NCBI GenBank assembly: GCA_038363925.1
Contig: JAQQWL010000002.1
Coordinates: forward strand, 682,001-746,000
Reading direction: 5' to 3'
DNA: 64,000 bases
From: Apiospora phragmitis
Lineage: Eukaryota; Ascomycota; Sordariomycetes; Amphisphaeriales; Apiosporaceae
Shown here: piece after piece, positions 11,689-22,870 of the stretch
How positions within the stretch are numbered: position 1 is the first letter of the stretch
Layout: each line of letters begins with the position of its first letter
Notes under the pieces: generated by a model
Seen by the model: the letters and a program-made list of their open reading frames with translations, nothing else
Told to the model about the DNA's origin: nothing
Databases searched by the model: none
Program-made: the position numbers and the translations under genes

Positions 11689-12414
11689 ATGCCAGGAGAT
11701 ATTCCTGTGGGTGTCAGCGTCGACACTCACGCGGCTGGGCAGCCTCAACGGCAGACGATTGACGGCACATATGCGAAATTAGTGCCACCTCAGCCATCCC
11801 ACTCCCAAGAACTGTACAGACACCTGTGCGGTGGATCTCAAAACGCGACCTTTGCCTACCTAGGCGTCGGCCCCTTTGAGAACGAAGACGAGTTCGCCCA
11901 GCACACTGCCAGCATCGCGCCCTCGCAGGACCCGTTCTACTTCACCGTCATCCCCAAGCAGGCCCTGGCCGGCGGCACAGTGCCGGCCGGCGCCGCCGTG
12001 GGCTACATCTCGCTGCTCAACATCGAGCGCGCCCACCGCAGCATCGAGATCGGCTGGGTCATCTTCTCGCCCGCGCTGCAGCGCACGACGGCGGCGACCG
12101 AGGCGTTGTTCCTGCTCATGGGCTACTGCATGGACACTGACGGCCTGGGTAAACGGCGGCTCGAGTGGAAGTGCGACGCGCTCAACGCCAAGAGCCGGCG
12201 CGCCGCGGAGCGCCTCGGCTTCACGTACGAGGGCACTTTCCGCAAACACCGCATCGTGCGGGGCCGCAACCGCGACACCGCCTAGCTCTCCATCGTGGAC
12301 GACGAATGGAGCGCGCGGAAGCGGGCGTTGCTGGCCTGGCTCGCGCCGGAGAACTTTGAGGAGGGGAGGCAGGTTCGGAGCTTGGACACGATTCGAAAAG
12401 GGATGGAGGAGTGA
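11689..12414 (+). CDS. GNAT acetyltransferase (RimJ/RimL-like), premature TAG stop
   Basis: A GNAT-fold N-acetyltransferase of the RimJ/RimL type (Acetyltransf_3), which would transfer acetyl from acetyl-CoA to an amine. Family features are seen in order: a substrate-side N-terminal half (PQPSHSQELYRHL, FTVIPKQ), the central strand AVGYISLLNIE, and EIGWVIFSPALQRT, which leads into the acetyl-CoA-binding loop/helix. WKCDALNAKSRRAAERLGF (about residues 164-182) and the final GRNRDTA strand follow. The frame is interrupted by TAG at 12283-12285, exactly where homologs have Trp (RDTAW-SIVDDEW). Beyond the stop it continues in frame as SIVDDEW..RALLAWL to TGA at 12412-12414, giving about 241 residues. 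This is a point change (TGG to TAG), not an indel, so it may be a true null allele. The substrate is unknown. Confidence 0.8.
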
Positions 12415-14578
12415 GTGAGCGAGCTTCAGGTAGCCGCGTGACACACACAGTTCTCGTTGGGTCTGTGTCTGGACTCTCCTGTGCCTGAGCAACCATGTTA
12501 ATGCTGTAATCAAGAATCCCCATAACATAAGTAGACAGGCTTAATTCCTACACAGTCAGCTTGCATCAAGCGTTGCACCTATCCCCACCTCCATCCTGTA
12601 TTTTCTAAGGGAACGGATATTCTTCGGATCATTAATTCCAAATAGAACTGGGGGAAGGCATCGCTTCCTCGTAGGTTAGGAGTTCCCAATTTATCGTGTT
12701 TTTGTCAAACCCCTTCTCACTACCTAGTAAGCGGGATGCATGAATCTGGGAAGTGCTCGGTCTCGGGCCGGACTCCAGCTGGTTCGTGAACCGCCATGTA
12801 CCTAATCTTACCGTGCTTGGCCCGTTCCGGCTAGCGTCACGTCACCATCACAGTCCTTCTCAGGGACCCGCTGTTAGGCTTGGGGGCTTGGACCAGGTGC
12901 ACACATCAGCAAGACACGTGTGAGAGTCGCACCTGAGTCTAAATCCAGCTCCCCCGGCCAGTCCAAGAAGAACCCAGCTCTGCCCAGTTGCCAGTACTTG
13001 CAAGCAACCAGCTCAGCCATTGAGCACTGCTGCCAGCCGCAACCAGGTCCCTCCCAGGCGCCTGCCGTTCACGCATGATTTGATCAATGCCCGATTCCTG
13101 GGCATGTACGACATGACCCAGTTCAGAGAGGGTAATAAGCCGAGATGTGTGTGTGTGTGTCACGGTGCGGGTGTTTGTGCGTGCGTTGATGACTGCTCCT
13201 GAATGCATGCAACGGCACTGCTGTATGGGGTGGGATGTAACTATCGTATCGTCAAGCTGAAAGAATACTGATCGAATTGGATGGAAGAATTGCTGTGACT
13301 GATGGTAAAAGTGAAAAGTGAGCATCTCCATGTCATCTCATTTGCCTTGCAGAAGCCGCGCACATGTTACTCGCCAGGTGAGTCGAGTTGCATCTTGTTA
13401 GGCGCATGCAGGCAATAGGTACAGGTTATGTACATGCTTGACGGGCAGGCATCAATTACGGCGGGTTTGCTCAAGGAACAGAAAAACCCCTTCCGATTTG
13501 ACTGTAGGCAGGGAGACTCCATCTACAAACCCTCTCTCCCCTCTTTGCTCACTGTCGGACATTCTGGACATACGTAGTTTCCCGCTACGAACCCACAGCA
13601 AGACCAAGACCAAGAAAGAGCACGAGAGCGAGAGAAGGAGAGAAGGAGGAGAGAGAGGAGACACATTTCACATCTTCAATTCTGACCCAGACCCTCGAGA
13701 TACTTACTGGGTTTTGGGGGAGACTGCCAGTACTCGCTCGAGCTCAAACCTGCTGTTTTACCCACAACCGCAGGCCCCCCCCAGGTTGTTTGAGTTCATG
13801 TAGCGTAGACGCTTGCCACAGTTGTCGACCGAACCAGACCAGACCCTTCCTTCCCTTATCCAGCTATCTCTCTAACCGTACTGGCCTGCTGAGCCGGGAC
13901 ATCCCCAACACCTTCGTTTCCGCCGGCTTTTTTTGTTTCACAACCCTTACTACATTCGCATACCCTCTACGTATTGGCAATTTGCATCTCTAGACGGATC
14001 GGCGCGGAACGAACAACCCCACGATACCCAATTTGGTCCGACGGTTGCGCTGGCCTGCCTGGATGGACTTCGGCGCAATCTGATTACGCATTTGCATACC
14101 CTGTCATCCCCAGGAGTTAACCAGTGTTGCACAACAATCACGCTCATCGCCCAAAGATCGGTCTTCTACATACTCCTGCGCCGCGTACCAATCATCCACG
14201 ACAGACGGTTCAGCCTTGTCTCCAACTCCAGAAAGGCACCAGCACAAAGCCTAGGCCTTATCCCACATTGCGACCGCTACGTCCCCAAACACCACTATTC
14301 CATAGCCCTATCGCATCATAGCGCCTGCTGGCTTGTTTTGTTTCCGATACGCTCCGAGCCATTCAACCCTTTCTGTCCGGAACAACCCCACCAAACCCGT
14401 TCATACAGGTGAAGGTGACGACAAGGCATCTCCGTATGCTGACCAACACGCTCTCGTATAGAGCCCATCGACATCCTTAACCTCGCATGTCTGGCACCGG
14501 TGATTACCTCCCGGTTCATTCGCCTACGCCAATAACCTCCCGAACGAAAGGGCATTGAGCCCGCCCAACACCTTCACC
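12415..14578. other. Long upstream region of the SAP gene
   Basis: No gene is recognised. A short (GT)n run lies at about 13147-13160. From about 13480 the sequence becomes C/T- and then A/G-rich, with many short open frames, typical of a long fungal 5' leader or promoter. It probably holds the promoter and 5' UTR of the plus-strand gene at 14579. Confidence 0.4.
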
Positions 14579-17500
14579 ATGTTTTGGAGATTTGGTGGCT
14601 ACGCCAACATCTCCACCATCGATACCATCCTCGATAAGCAAGACTTCCAACTCGAGGACCTACTCGACGAGAGCGATTTGATTCAAGAGCTTAAACAGCA
14701 TAACACGAAGCTCATCGAATACCTCCGAGAAGAAAAGGTCCTGGAGAAGCTGCTCAAATATGTCGTCGCGCCAAAGTTAGAGCCCGTAGAGAATCCCGAT
14801 GAGGACAAAGAAGAGGAGGAGAAGAAGGGCAAGTCCCGCTTATCCTTCGGCCGGCCGCGAGCATCATCCAGTGCTACGAACGACGGAGAGGTTGCCGAGG
14901 ATGAGGTCGAGAAGAAGCGCAATAGATATGCCTACGTCGCGGCGGAGGTCCTCTCCTCTGACAATTGGTCCATTTACGAGGCGCTCATGGAGAGTACGTC
15001 GCTGCTCCGCAACTTCTGGAACTTCCTAAAGCTGCCGGCGCCTCTCGATCCTCTGCAGGCCAGCTATTTCACCAAGGTCAACGAATCTTTGTTCGACAAG
15101 AAGACCGAGGAGATGCTGGATCTGCTCAAATCTTTGGACGGCGCTGTCGCCGACATGCTGCGTCATGTTGATTGCCCCATGGTCATGGACCTTCTGCTCA
15201 AAATCATCAGCCTAGAGCGAACAGAGAGTGGCCAGGGTGTGGTCGAGGTGAGGCAACCCGTAATCACATATGATCATGTCTATGCTAACCAAAGTAACGC
15301 AGTGGCTTTACACCAGAGATGTCATGCCGACTCTACTCTCCTTCCTGGGTCCTGAACATAGCTGGGCTACACAGACATCCGCAGGAGATTTCATCAAGGC
15401 CATCATCACCGTCTCGGCCAATGCTTCCCAGAACGAGCAGGCTTGCATTGGTCCCAACGAGCTCACGAGGCAGCTGGTCTCCAAGGACTGCGTGGAAAAG
15501 CTCATTAGTTACATGCTGGGCGGCGGAAACCCTCTGACCGTCGGCGTAGGTATCATTATCGAGGTTATCCGCAAGAACAACTCGGACTACGACCCAGACG
15601 TTGGCTCTGACAACAATGCTCAGCCCTCCAGCCGGGATCCGATTTACTTGGGCAATCTTTTACGCATGTTTGCGGAGCACGTGCCCGATTTCATGAACCT
15701 GATCATGCATACCCCTGCTCAGAAACAGCGTCTGGAATCAACCTTTGGAGACAAGATTGAACCTCTTGGCTTCGATCGCTTCAAGACCTGCGAGCTCATG
15801 GCAGAGCTCTTGCACTGCAGCAACATGGCCCTATTGAACGAGGTTGGGTCTGAGCAGGTCATCGCCGTGCGGGACGAAGAGAGGCAGCGGTTGCGGGCCG
15901 AAGGGAAGCTGGTGATGAACCGGGGCGATGATGCGCAGTCTTCGGCGGAGGACCTTACTATGCGTGGCCGACACTCGTCTCCCGACGACGGACGCCGCCT
16001 TGAAGTGACCAATGCGTCAGACGATGATGGCTTTGAAGAGGTCGCCCCATCCGGCGAGATGACCGAAGACACGTCCCATGAGTTTGTCAAGGCCGAGGAT
16101 GAGATACTACCTCCCGCTTCCTCCGCCTCGTTCCTTGACAAGGACGATGAAGATTTTGTGGATGAACCTTTGAGTTCCCCTAGACTCAATGTTCACGACA
16201 ACATAGTCCACGAACAGGAAGTTCCCGAATTCGAGAACCCCGAGTTGGTTGTAGCACCCCTATCTCCCAAGAAGGCTCCTATTAAGATGGATGCTTCTTC
16301 AAGTGAAGGGGAGTCTACTGTCAACAGTGTGAACGAGCCGACCAGTGAAGCACAGCCCCCGACTGCACATGCGGAAACAACGGCACAGGCCACTTCTGAG
16401 GAGGACTCGGCATCCGAGGACGCTCCTGGTGCAAAGGAGGCTATCAGCTCAACCTCAGAGAACACTACCGCAGCACCGGAAGTCAGTGCCGAGGAGCCGA
16501 AGACCGAGACTCTCCCGTCAAGCTCAGAGCCAACACCCAGTGACAAGAGCGACGAAGATAAGCCAGCTGAGGTTGCTCCTTTAGTGATTCGGAGTGCGGA
16601 TACTCGAGAAGCTGAGACCGTCAAGGATGACTCGACGGCGGATACCACAACGACATCGGCTTCTGCACCACCAAGCAAGACTGACGAGGAGTCTATCATT
16701 GTTGGCCATAAAGCTGATTCGGGTGAAACGCCAGCTCCCGCTGCGGCCATTGAAGAGCCAGTGGAGCCTGTTGTCGGTGACTTTTTAAAGATGCAGTTTG
16801 TGAAGCATCAAGTCGTCCCTACCATACTGGTAATTATTGATTCCCTTCTATACCTCTCGGAGTGCAATTGTGCTGACTATAGGTAGAAATTTTTCTTTAA
16901 ATACCCCTGGAATAACTTCCTGCATAACGTTGTATATGATATCGTTCAACAAGTATTCAATGGGCCTATGGATCGTGGATACAATCCTACTTTGGCAATC
17001 TCGCTCTTTGAGGCGGCCGATGTCACAAATGCCATTATCAAGGGCCAAGTCGCCAGTGAGAACTCACAGGCACATAACAAGACGCGCATGGGTTACATGG
17101 GTCACCTCACTCTGATCGCCGAGGAAGTGGTCAAGTTCACCGAGCGCAACCCTCCCGAGCTCTTGTCCGAGCTGGTCCTAGATCGCGTCATGAGCCAAGA
17201 CTGGATCAATTACGTTGAGGGTGCTTTGGCCGAAACGAGGGAACGAGACAATGCCATTCTCGGCGGCGTCCGACCCGAGGTCGCTATGAGCAACCGCGCT
17301 GCCATGGCCGGCAATGGTCTTGGTGGTATGGGTTTGTCAAGCCTTGGTCTTGGGAACGCCCAGGGCGGGTCGAACGCCCTGGCCGAGGCAGGCCTGAACG
17401 GCGGAGCTAGCGTGGAAATGCCGGATAATGGTAGTGGGAGCAGCCTTGGTCCTTTCAGCATCAGTTCTGGTCTACTAGGCTCAGGCTTCGGTAGCTCTAG

Positions 17501-17756
17501 TGACGAGGACGAAGATGAGTCGGAGGAGAACGAAGAGGATGTCAATAACGAGGTCAGTGATCCGTCGGGCCCTACCGTCAGCGAGACTGGCGGTGGCGGC
17601 TCGGAAGAAGTTCCTTTACCACCAGCCCCTTCCCCTTCACATGCCACATTGTCCCCATCTTCATCCGAAGCAGAGAACCCGAGGAGCACTTCAGGAGCAA
17701 CAGCAGCTACGCTGGCACTTAACTCTATCTTGAGCGGGCCATCCACTTCGACCTAG
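14579..17756 (+). CDS. SIT4 phosphatase-associated protein (SAPS family)
   Basis: This is a fungal SIT4-associated protein, the regulatory partner of the Sit4/PP6-type Ser/Thr phosphatase (S. cerevisiae Sap155/185/190, S. pombe Ekc1). It starts MFWRFGGYANISTIDTILD, a typical family N-terminus. An acidic/basic insert (about 70-110) and the alpha-helical SAPS repeat core (YVAAEVLSSDNWSIYEAL, WLYTRDVMPTLLSFL, DPIYLGNLLRMF) follow. A long acidic Ser/Thr-rich insert precedes the conserved block KYPWNNFLHNVVYDIVQQVF and DRGYNPTLAISLFEAADVT. Introns: 15248-15302 (GAG|GTGAGG, branch GCTAAC) and 16830-16886 (CTG|GTAATT, with the acceptor taken as GTAG|AAA). If the acceptor is instead ATAG at 16882, one T of a 5-T run must be removed. 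The spliced frame is open for 1021 residues. The stop at 17756 may be premature: see the next exon-like segment. Confidence 0.88.
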
Positions 17757-18254
17757 CAGAGAGGAGGCGGAATGCCGCTGCGAGGGAGAAGCTTTGACGG
17801 CGAACCCCATGCGAAGCGTCGGAAGAGATTCCCCTAGCTGTACGACTTCCTCGCTGCTGCTTGGAGGTGTTGCCCAGTCAACTGTTGATAGTCCTCGGTA
17901 CCGGATGCTTTGGATGCGAGCGTCTGAAAACAAGGCGGCCGTTTTGTGCACGCTGCAGACTCCATGTCTTGATCCCTTTTTTGGCCATTCTGAACAGCTC
18001 CTGGAAGCCTTTAGCGGCAGTCATGTCAGCATATAGGATATCAAAAGCGATCAGATAGCAGCAACAGCGAAGGATGACATCACTCACAGTCTGATCGGGT
18101 CACCCACTTCGCCTTGCGTGACAATATAAGACTGTGTTGTTGAACCCCTTGTTGCTATAGCTGCTATGAGCCCTGTTACATTTCCACATTCCCTCAAAAC
18201 CTTTCGACACAATTACTTTAAGCTACCACGACTATATGCTAACTGTTTTCTTAG
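17757..18254. other. Spacer inside or after the SAP gene, frames degraded
   Basis: Just past the stop, two frames continue with coding-like text (RRRNAAAREK, then FDGEPHAKRRK and EIPLAVRLP). They are linked only by frame changes, so the SAP reading frame may originally have continued here. The stretch ends with branch-like GCTAAC at 18238-18243 and a polypyrimidine-TTAG acceptor at 18254. Confidence 0.4.
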
Positions 18255-19054
18255 TTCCGTGCCTACACCGATCCTCTGAACGCTTCATCGTCCTTGGATC
18301 CTCCTTCCATTCCGCCACCTCCCCCACCCCCGCCGCCGCTGAACATCCCGCCTTCCCGTGCCCGCCTACAACTCGCTGCGCGGCTCGCAATGCATCAGAA
18401 GAGTTCTGTAGCCGCGTCATCCCAGTCCGCAGAAATCGAGAACGGCGATGATGATGACGACGAACTGAAGCTCACCAGGGAACCCGACAGCATACTACGG
18501 GATCCGTTTGGGGATGACGCCGAAGAGGATGACGACGAAAGTGACGATGGTCTTGGCGAGGGTGGCGATGCCGGATCCTGGAACCAACAAGCCCGAGGCA
18601 GCTGGTGGAGAGGTGCCTTGTCACGTCGGTCCAACGAGAAGTTTGGCGATGGCAGAGACGATGATTCGGATTCGGAAAAGGACGAAGCCGCGGAGGATGA
18701 CGACGAAGAATTCGGTGATTTCGCCATGCCTGAAGTGGAAAAGGAGGGCGGCAACGGTGAAAAGGGCAATGTGATCGTAAAGCCGCTGCCCCTCCACCCT
18801 CCCAACCAGAACCAGAAAAGCTCCACGTTCACCAGCTTGTGGCCGTTCAGCAGTCCCGGCTTTGGATCCAAGGAGAAGGAAAAGGAGAAGGGCAAGGGGA
18901 GAGGAGGGGAGGCAGCAGCAGCAGCAGCAGCAGTGAGAAGCCGGCATCGTCAAGTGAGATAACGGGAGACGACGGGGAAAAGATCAAGCGCACGCACGAG
19001 GCGACGTCGAGGACCAGTATTGAGGACCCTGATGATGAAGAGGTCGTCGTTTAG
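18255..19054 (+). CDS. Acidic Pro-rich exon, probable C-terminal part of the SAP gene
   Basis: The open frame begins directly after a good 3' splice site (GCTAAC...TTAG at 18254) and has no start codon of its own, so it is an internal or terminal exon. It encodes FRAYTDPLNASSSLDPP and a poly-Pro tract. PLNIPPSRARLQLAARLA, long Asp/Glu-rich stretches and EEFGDFAMPEVEK come next, then SLWPFSSPGFGSK and Lys/Glu repeats. The frame then runs into poly-Ala at a GCA/AGC repeat (about 18910-18935). The neighbouring frame gives poly-Ser and a coherent end, GEKIKRTHEATSRTSIEDP to the stop at 19054, so one base is gained or lost around 18885-18910. Acidic tails are usual in SIT4-associated proteins, and the plus-strand neighbour is such a gene. 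The link is inference; a separate gene is the alternative. Confidence 0.5.
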
Positions 19055-19522
19055 GAAACGGCCGATGTAAGGAACGACGCCATGAATGACGCGGCCCGCG
19101 GTTTGGGCGATGATTATGTAGCGGTGCGCCCTGGGCCTACGTGGCTGAAGAGGCCTCTGAGGCAGGAGTTGAGGAAGGGGTAGGTTGGTGTGGATGGAGC
19201 GCCACCGGTAATGAGCCGGCGGTGTTGATGATGACGACCTGGGACGTCGTATTTTGTGTTTGTAATATATATGTGCTTGTACCCTGCGGGGTCTGGGGCG
19301 ATTTTCGGCCGTTGTGTCTGCTGCTGTACAGCATCATGGAAACGCTGAGACGGTTCTTTCTAATGATTGTTCTACGAATCATCCATCGGGCCATAGTCAA
19401 GGGACATGGACGGACATGTTGTTATGTTGTGTTATTGATATTTGAGTGTAAGTCTTCCAGGCATAAGTAATATTACACGAATGATGATGGTAAATTCAAT
19501 CTACTAGACTCCAGTGCATTCC
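19055..19522. other. Convergent 3' region, no gene seen
   Basis: The stretch between the SAP C-terminal exon (plus) and the coiled-coil gene (minus). The open frames are short and unsupported. It is probably the two 3' UTRs. Confidence 0.5.
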
Positions 19523-20199
19523 TCACCCGGCTTCCATTTGCTTCAGGCTCTGCATCTTGGCGGCCGCTTCGGCCATGGCCTTCTTGTGCTCCAGCTGCTG
19601 GATCTTGGCGTGGGCATCCCGCATGGCCTGCTGGTGGAGCCGGGTCGTCTCCCGCATGGCCTCCTGGGCCTTCTTCATGGCGCCCTCATGGCCCTTGGTG
19701 TAGCGCTTCAGCTGCCTCCGGGCCTCGGCCATGGCTTCGTCGTGGCGCAGCTGCCGCACTTTTGGGGGGCACGGGCCGATCAGTACCAGGGTGTTCTGCA
19801 GTAATGATATAGGGGGGGTTCCGAGTACTTACTGTTTGCTTCGGCCTCGGCCATGTTCTTCTCATGGTCTAGTTGCTGGACTCCAGACGAAATGTCAGCA
19901 TTATTATATCAAATAGGTACATAGGTTTGGTAGATTGCATGGATGGCTGCTGCGTGAGGCGAGAAAGAGAGCAAGGGTGGCGACTCACTTCGATTGGTAG
20001 CCTCTTCCATGGCTGTACTATAGCGGCTGCTGAGGCTGCGCATCTTCTGCTCGCCCTCGGCCATGGCCTTTTGGTGCTCCTCGGCTAGCGCCCGGAGACG
20101 GTGGTCCATTTCGGACATGTCGTTGTTGGTGGTGGTGGTGGATTCCGCGGGACCACCGGTGTTGTTGCCGCCCGTTCTTTCTGTCTTTCTTGTCCGCAT
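19523..20199 (-). CDS. Small coiled-coil protein, three exons
   Basis: I do not recognise a family. A consistent three-exon model exists: exon 1 20199-19989 (ATG; donor A|GTGAGT), exon 2 19880-19833 (branch CTGAC then GGAG|TCC; donor ACA|GTAAGT), exon 3 19758-19523 (AAAAG|TGCGG). Phases match and give 164 residues. After a Thr/Asn/Gly-rich N-terminus, the rest is a continuous charged helix rich in Glu, Lys, Gln, Met and Ala. It has a recurring theme, HxxAMAEA (EEHQKAMAEGEQKM, LDHEKNMAEAEAN, LRHDEAMAEARRQL, LEHKKAMAEAAAKM), so it is built of roughly 30-residue coiled-coil repeats. One repeat is encoded by the 48-nt exon 2, as if exons had duplicated. No targeting signal or membrane segment is seen, so it is probably cytosolic or structural. 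Confidence 0.7.
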
Positions 20200-21082
20200 G
20201 AGTGTGTGAGTGAGTGTATGTACAGGGGCCAAGTCGATTATGTTATGCTATATACAAGAAACCTTTGTTAGGTCTCTCGTGAGTTTGGTCATAACGAGTG
20301 GATAGAACGTTGTTGTTGTTGTTGTTGTAGAGGGTGAGTTCAACAACCAACACGAGCAGGGCGACAAGCACAAAGCAAAGTAGGACGAAGGACTATTGAC
20401 TCCTGTCACCAACAGAGATGTATACCCGAACGTGTATTCCTAACCGATCAGACATAGACATAGCAGCATTCATGAGATGATCTTGTCCCTGGACAATTCG
20501 AACGGGCGCTTGGTCTCTAGACGAACCCCATAGAAACCTGAATACACAAGAAACGTTAGTGGGGCTGCCAACGTTGGGTAGATTGTGGTTTGGTTATGAC
20601 GTCACGGTGTTTAGCATGCTCTTCCCTTAACTTTAATTCGAGGCAGAGATACTTGCACATTCTCCTGACGAGATAAATCATTGGAGACTCATAGCACTGA
20701 TGAATGAGAAAAACAGTTCTTGTATCATCCAACACAGGGCTGAATGGCAGTGGCCGGAAGCTCGAATCGGGCGTGGTTCGGCTAATCCCCAGCGAGGGTC
20801 GGCTAATCCCGATCGAGCATCTTCTCCTTCCTCTCCACCAAGTACAACGGCTTGAGGGAGGTCTACCTTTCCCGTCGTTCCCCAGCTTCAGTACCGACAT
20901 GTAGGCTATCGGTCCCCATAGACGCGACATGGCTACGAAGGTCTGGCTAGTTGATTGACATGGGTGTCATATCACGACGTTGCTCGAAACTTCACCAAGG
21001 CGGGCCCGCTCGCTTGCAATCCGCCCCATGTGAGAATCGTGGGGCTTTCAGGGATGTGTCTGCGGAGAGCCCTAGCCCCGGA
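20200..21082. other. Intergenic, no gene recognised
   Basis: It contains a (GTT)n run at about 20311-20330 and two copies of CGGCTAATCCC 23 bp apart near 20778-20812. The second could be a regulator site or chance. No supported coding frame. Confidence 0.4.
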
Positions 21083-21511
21083 TCACGTTCCGGTAAGCCC
21101 TCTCTTCCTCCTCCCCAGCCGGCGTCGCTGGTCCCCAATGGACGCGGTATGTTGTCTGGCCGAAGCTTCGGGGACCTCTCGTCTTTCTTGAAAGGATGTA
21201 CTGTCCCGACGGGCAGGGGGCTCTGCGCTACGTCGATGTAGCACAGCCCGGGTGTGGTCGGGGCAAGAGGAAAGGGCTCTTTGGATGCTTAACCCCTGCC
21301 CTCCCTCCCGGAACGAGGCTCCCCCTCGTAGAGGTACGCGGGACCCCGGTGATGACATGACCCTCGGCCCAGTTGGTGGCTGAGCTGGGGCGTTTGTCGG
21401 TTCCGTCGACGTCGACGTCGATAATGCGGATGTGTAGTATCGTGCTCTGGCAACGGAGAGGGAGGGGTCAAGACATATCCGTTCTGCCGGTTTCCCCTCA
21501 GCATGAAGCAT
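21083..21511 (-). CDS. Orphan ORF of unknown function
   Basis: A 142-residue ATG-initiated frame, Arg/Ser/Pro-rich and basic, with no recognisable domain or targeting signal. It lies in a gene-poor block near an A/T-rich patch and 300 bp downstream of another minus-strand orphan ORF; the two might be exons of one gene. The high G/C content makes a chance open frame quite possible. Confidence 0.2.
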   Translation of the reverse strand: MLHAEGKPAERICLDPSLSVARARYYTSALSTSTSTEPTNAPAQPPTGPRVMSSPGSRVPLRGGASFREGGQGLSIQRALSSCPDHTRAVLHRRSAEPPARRDSTSFQERREVPEASARQHTASIGDQRRRLGRRKRGLTGT

Positions 21512-21804
21512 TTTCTTTTCTTGGCTTGCTCAAGTTGGTCGCCGACTCTGCTGCCGTCCCCGGCTGACGCGATGTGTCGTACCAGGCTACTGGCATGTAT
21601 GCTGGACTGACGAATTGTCCATCAACCGATTGTGGTCAGTGGGACGTGTGGGGTGCGGATGCTTCTCTTAGTCGGCGTCAGCTCCCTCTCAGGGTAACGC
21701 AGCGGGCTCGCGGTTGGTGCTTGGGCCCGAGGTACCCTGGTGTTACCCTGCGTCGGTTCAGGGGTTTCCTCCTCCTCGTCGGGGCTAGGGGTCGTGTGTT
21801 CCTC

Positions 21805-22602
21805 TTACTGAAGGTTTGCTCCAGGGTGCAGGAGGCCTGGAGCCCTCAGTGGAATCATGGTCTTCTCTGTTGCTGCTTCTTTTGGGGACTTACCCTGGCT
21901 CGGCAATTGTGGTTGCACTGCTCTTTTCGCGGAGAGCCGTTTCCTAGATCCGCGATCAGGTGCTAAGAGCTCATCGAGGTCCCATTCCCTCTTTTTCTCG
22001 ATCATGGAAGGGTGGTCAACGCAAATAACATCACACTCTACCTGCTGAGGGCCTTGAACCCCGTCACCAACGGGGCCACATGGCCTATGGCAGAGAGATC
22101 CCCATTGGGTAGGATCTTTCCGCCCAACCTGCCGCTGCGTACTCTTGAACCTGCTACCGCTCATGGTCGAGTACGTCTTCAACATCGATTTCCGCCAGCG
22201 AACGGCTATCACGCTATGAATATGTGTAGCTGTCTTTAGGTCTGATCGTACGGCTAACCGTTTACCTGATCCCTCCCTGCAGCTGCCTCGACAAAGTGTG
22301 CGTTTAATGAATGCCTGATAAAAGTCAGACACTGGACGCGCGAGCCAATTGGATATAGAGGCATAGAAACTGACGAAGCCAGAATTCAGAAACGTCCCAA
22401 AATGCTGGGAAAATGTCGCGAAAATGAAGAACATCACATACCAAGCCGCCCTGCCTGCTTCTACCACCCATTTTGAGAAGCCAGCAGGACAAGCTGTGGC
22501 TGAAGACAATGCCCAGCCCCCGGAGGAGCCAGCGGGCTCCTTGATATATCCCCTCTGCACTAGCATATTATACAGGTGCATTGACATCACAGGCTCATAC
22601 AT
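21805..22602 (-). CDS. Orphan ORF of unknown function
   Basis: A 265-residue ATG-initiated frame. It has one hydrophobic stretch (AAWYVMFFIFATFSQHFGTF, about residues 52-71) that could be a membrane segment. A basic middle and a charged C-terminal region (MIEKKREWDLDELLAP, then RKRLSAKRA) follow. No family is recognised. It borders the A/T-rich patch, so it may be a lineage-specific gene or part of a degraded element. Conservation is needed to accept it. Confidence 0.3.
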   Translation of the reverse strand: MYEPVMSMHLYNMLVQRGYIKEPAGSSGGWALSSATACPAGFSKWVVEAGRAAWYVMFFIFATFSQHFGTFLNSGFVSFYASISNWLARPVSDFYQAFIKRTLCRGSCREGSGKRLAVRSDLKTATHIHSVIAVRWRKSMLKTYSTMSGSRFKSTQRQVGRKDPTQWGSLCHRPCGPVGDGVQGPQQVECDVICVDHPSMIEKKREWDLDELLAPDRGSRKRLSAKRAVQPQLPSQGKSPKEAATEKTMIPLRAPGLLHPGANLQ

Positions 22603-22732
22603 TCGCTCTCAGATGAAGAGGCCATATGAGTTGGCGATCTCTAATCCCTCTATCAAGCCGGCACCACAGAGCAAGGGAGAAAAATTCTATAATCTATCTG
22701 GATTCGAATCTATAAAACGGGAGGGCGGCACT

Positions 22733-22870
22733 GAATTAATTTTTCGTAATTTCTAATAAAAATAGATCCTCTTTATATAAACTTCTTATAAAAAAATGCG
22801 GATTTAAATTAGATATTAAAAAAAAAAAATTTTAAAAACTAAAAAAAAAAATTAAAAAAAAGGAACGAGT
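22733..22870. repeat. Extremely A/T-rich patch
   Basis: Nearly pure A/T for about 130 bp, including A11-A12 runs, abruptly set in DNA of about 50% G/C. Such isolated patches in Pezizomycotina are often remnants of repeats mutated by RIP (C to T) or the tails of retroelements. No LTRs or ORFs that would name an element were found. Confidence 0.7.

Noticed and set aside
11860..12528. 222-codon minus-strand ORF
   Set aside because: Antisense shadow of the GNAT gene, with no domain.
15719..16750. Two long minus-strand ORFs (156 and 185 codons)
   Set aside because: Antisense to the acidic Ser-rich insert of the SAP gene; Ser/Val text is the mirror of Asp/Glu/Thr codons.
16883..16905. Frameshift in the SAP gene at a 5-T run
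   Set aside because: Using the next AG (GTAG at 16886) as the acceptor keeps the frame open, so no error is required here.
20778..20812. Two CGGCTAATCCC direct repeats as a Zn2Cys6 operator
   Set aside because: The spacing and half-sites do not match a known CGG-pair geometry, and no regulated gene is adjacent.
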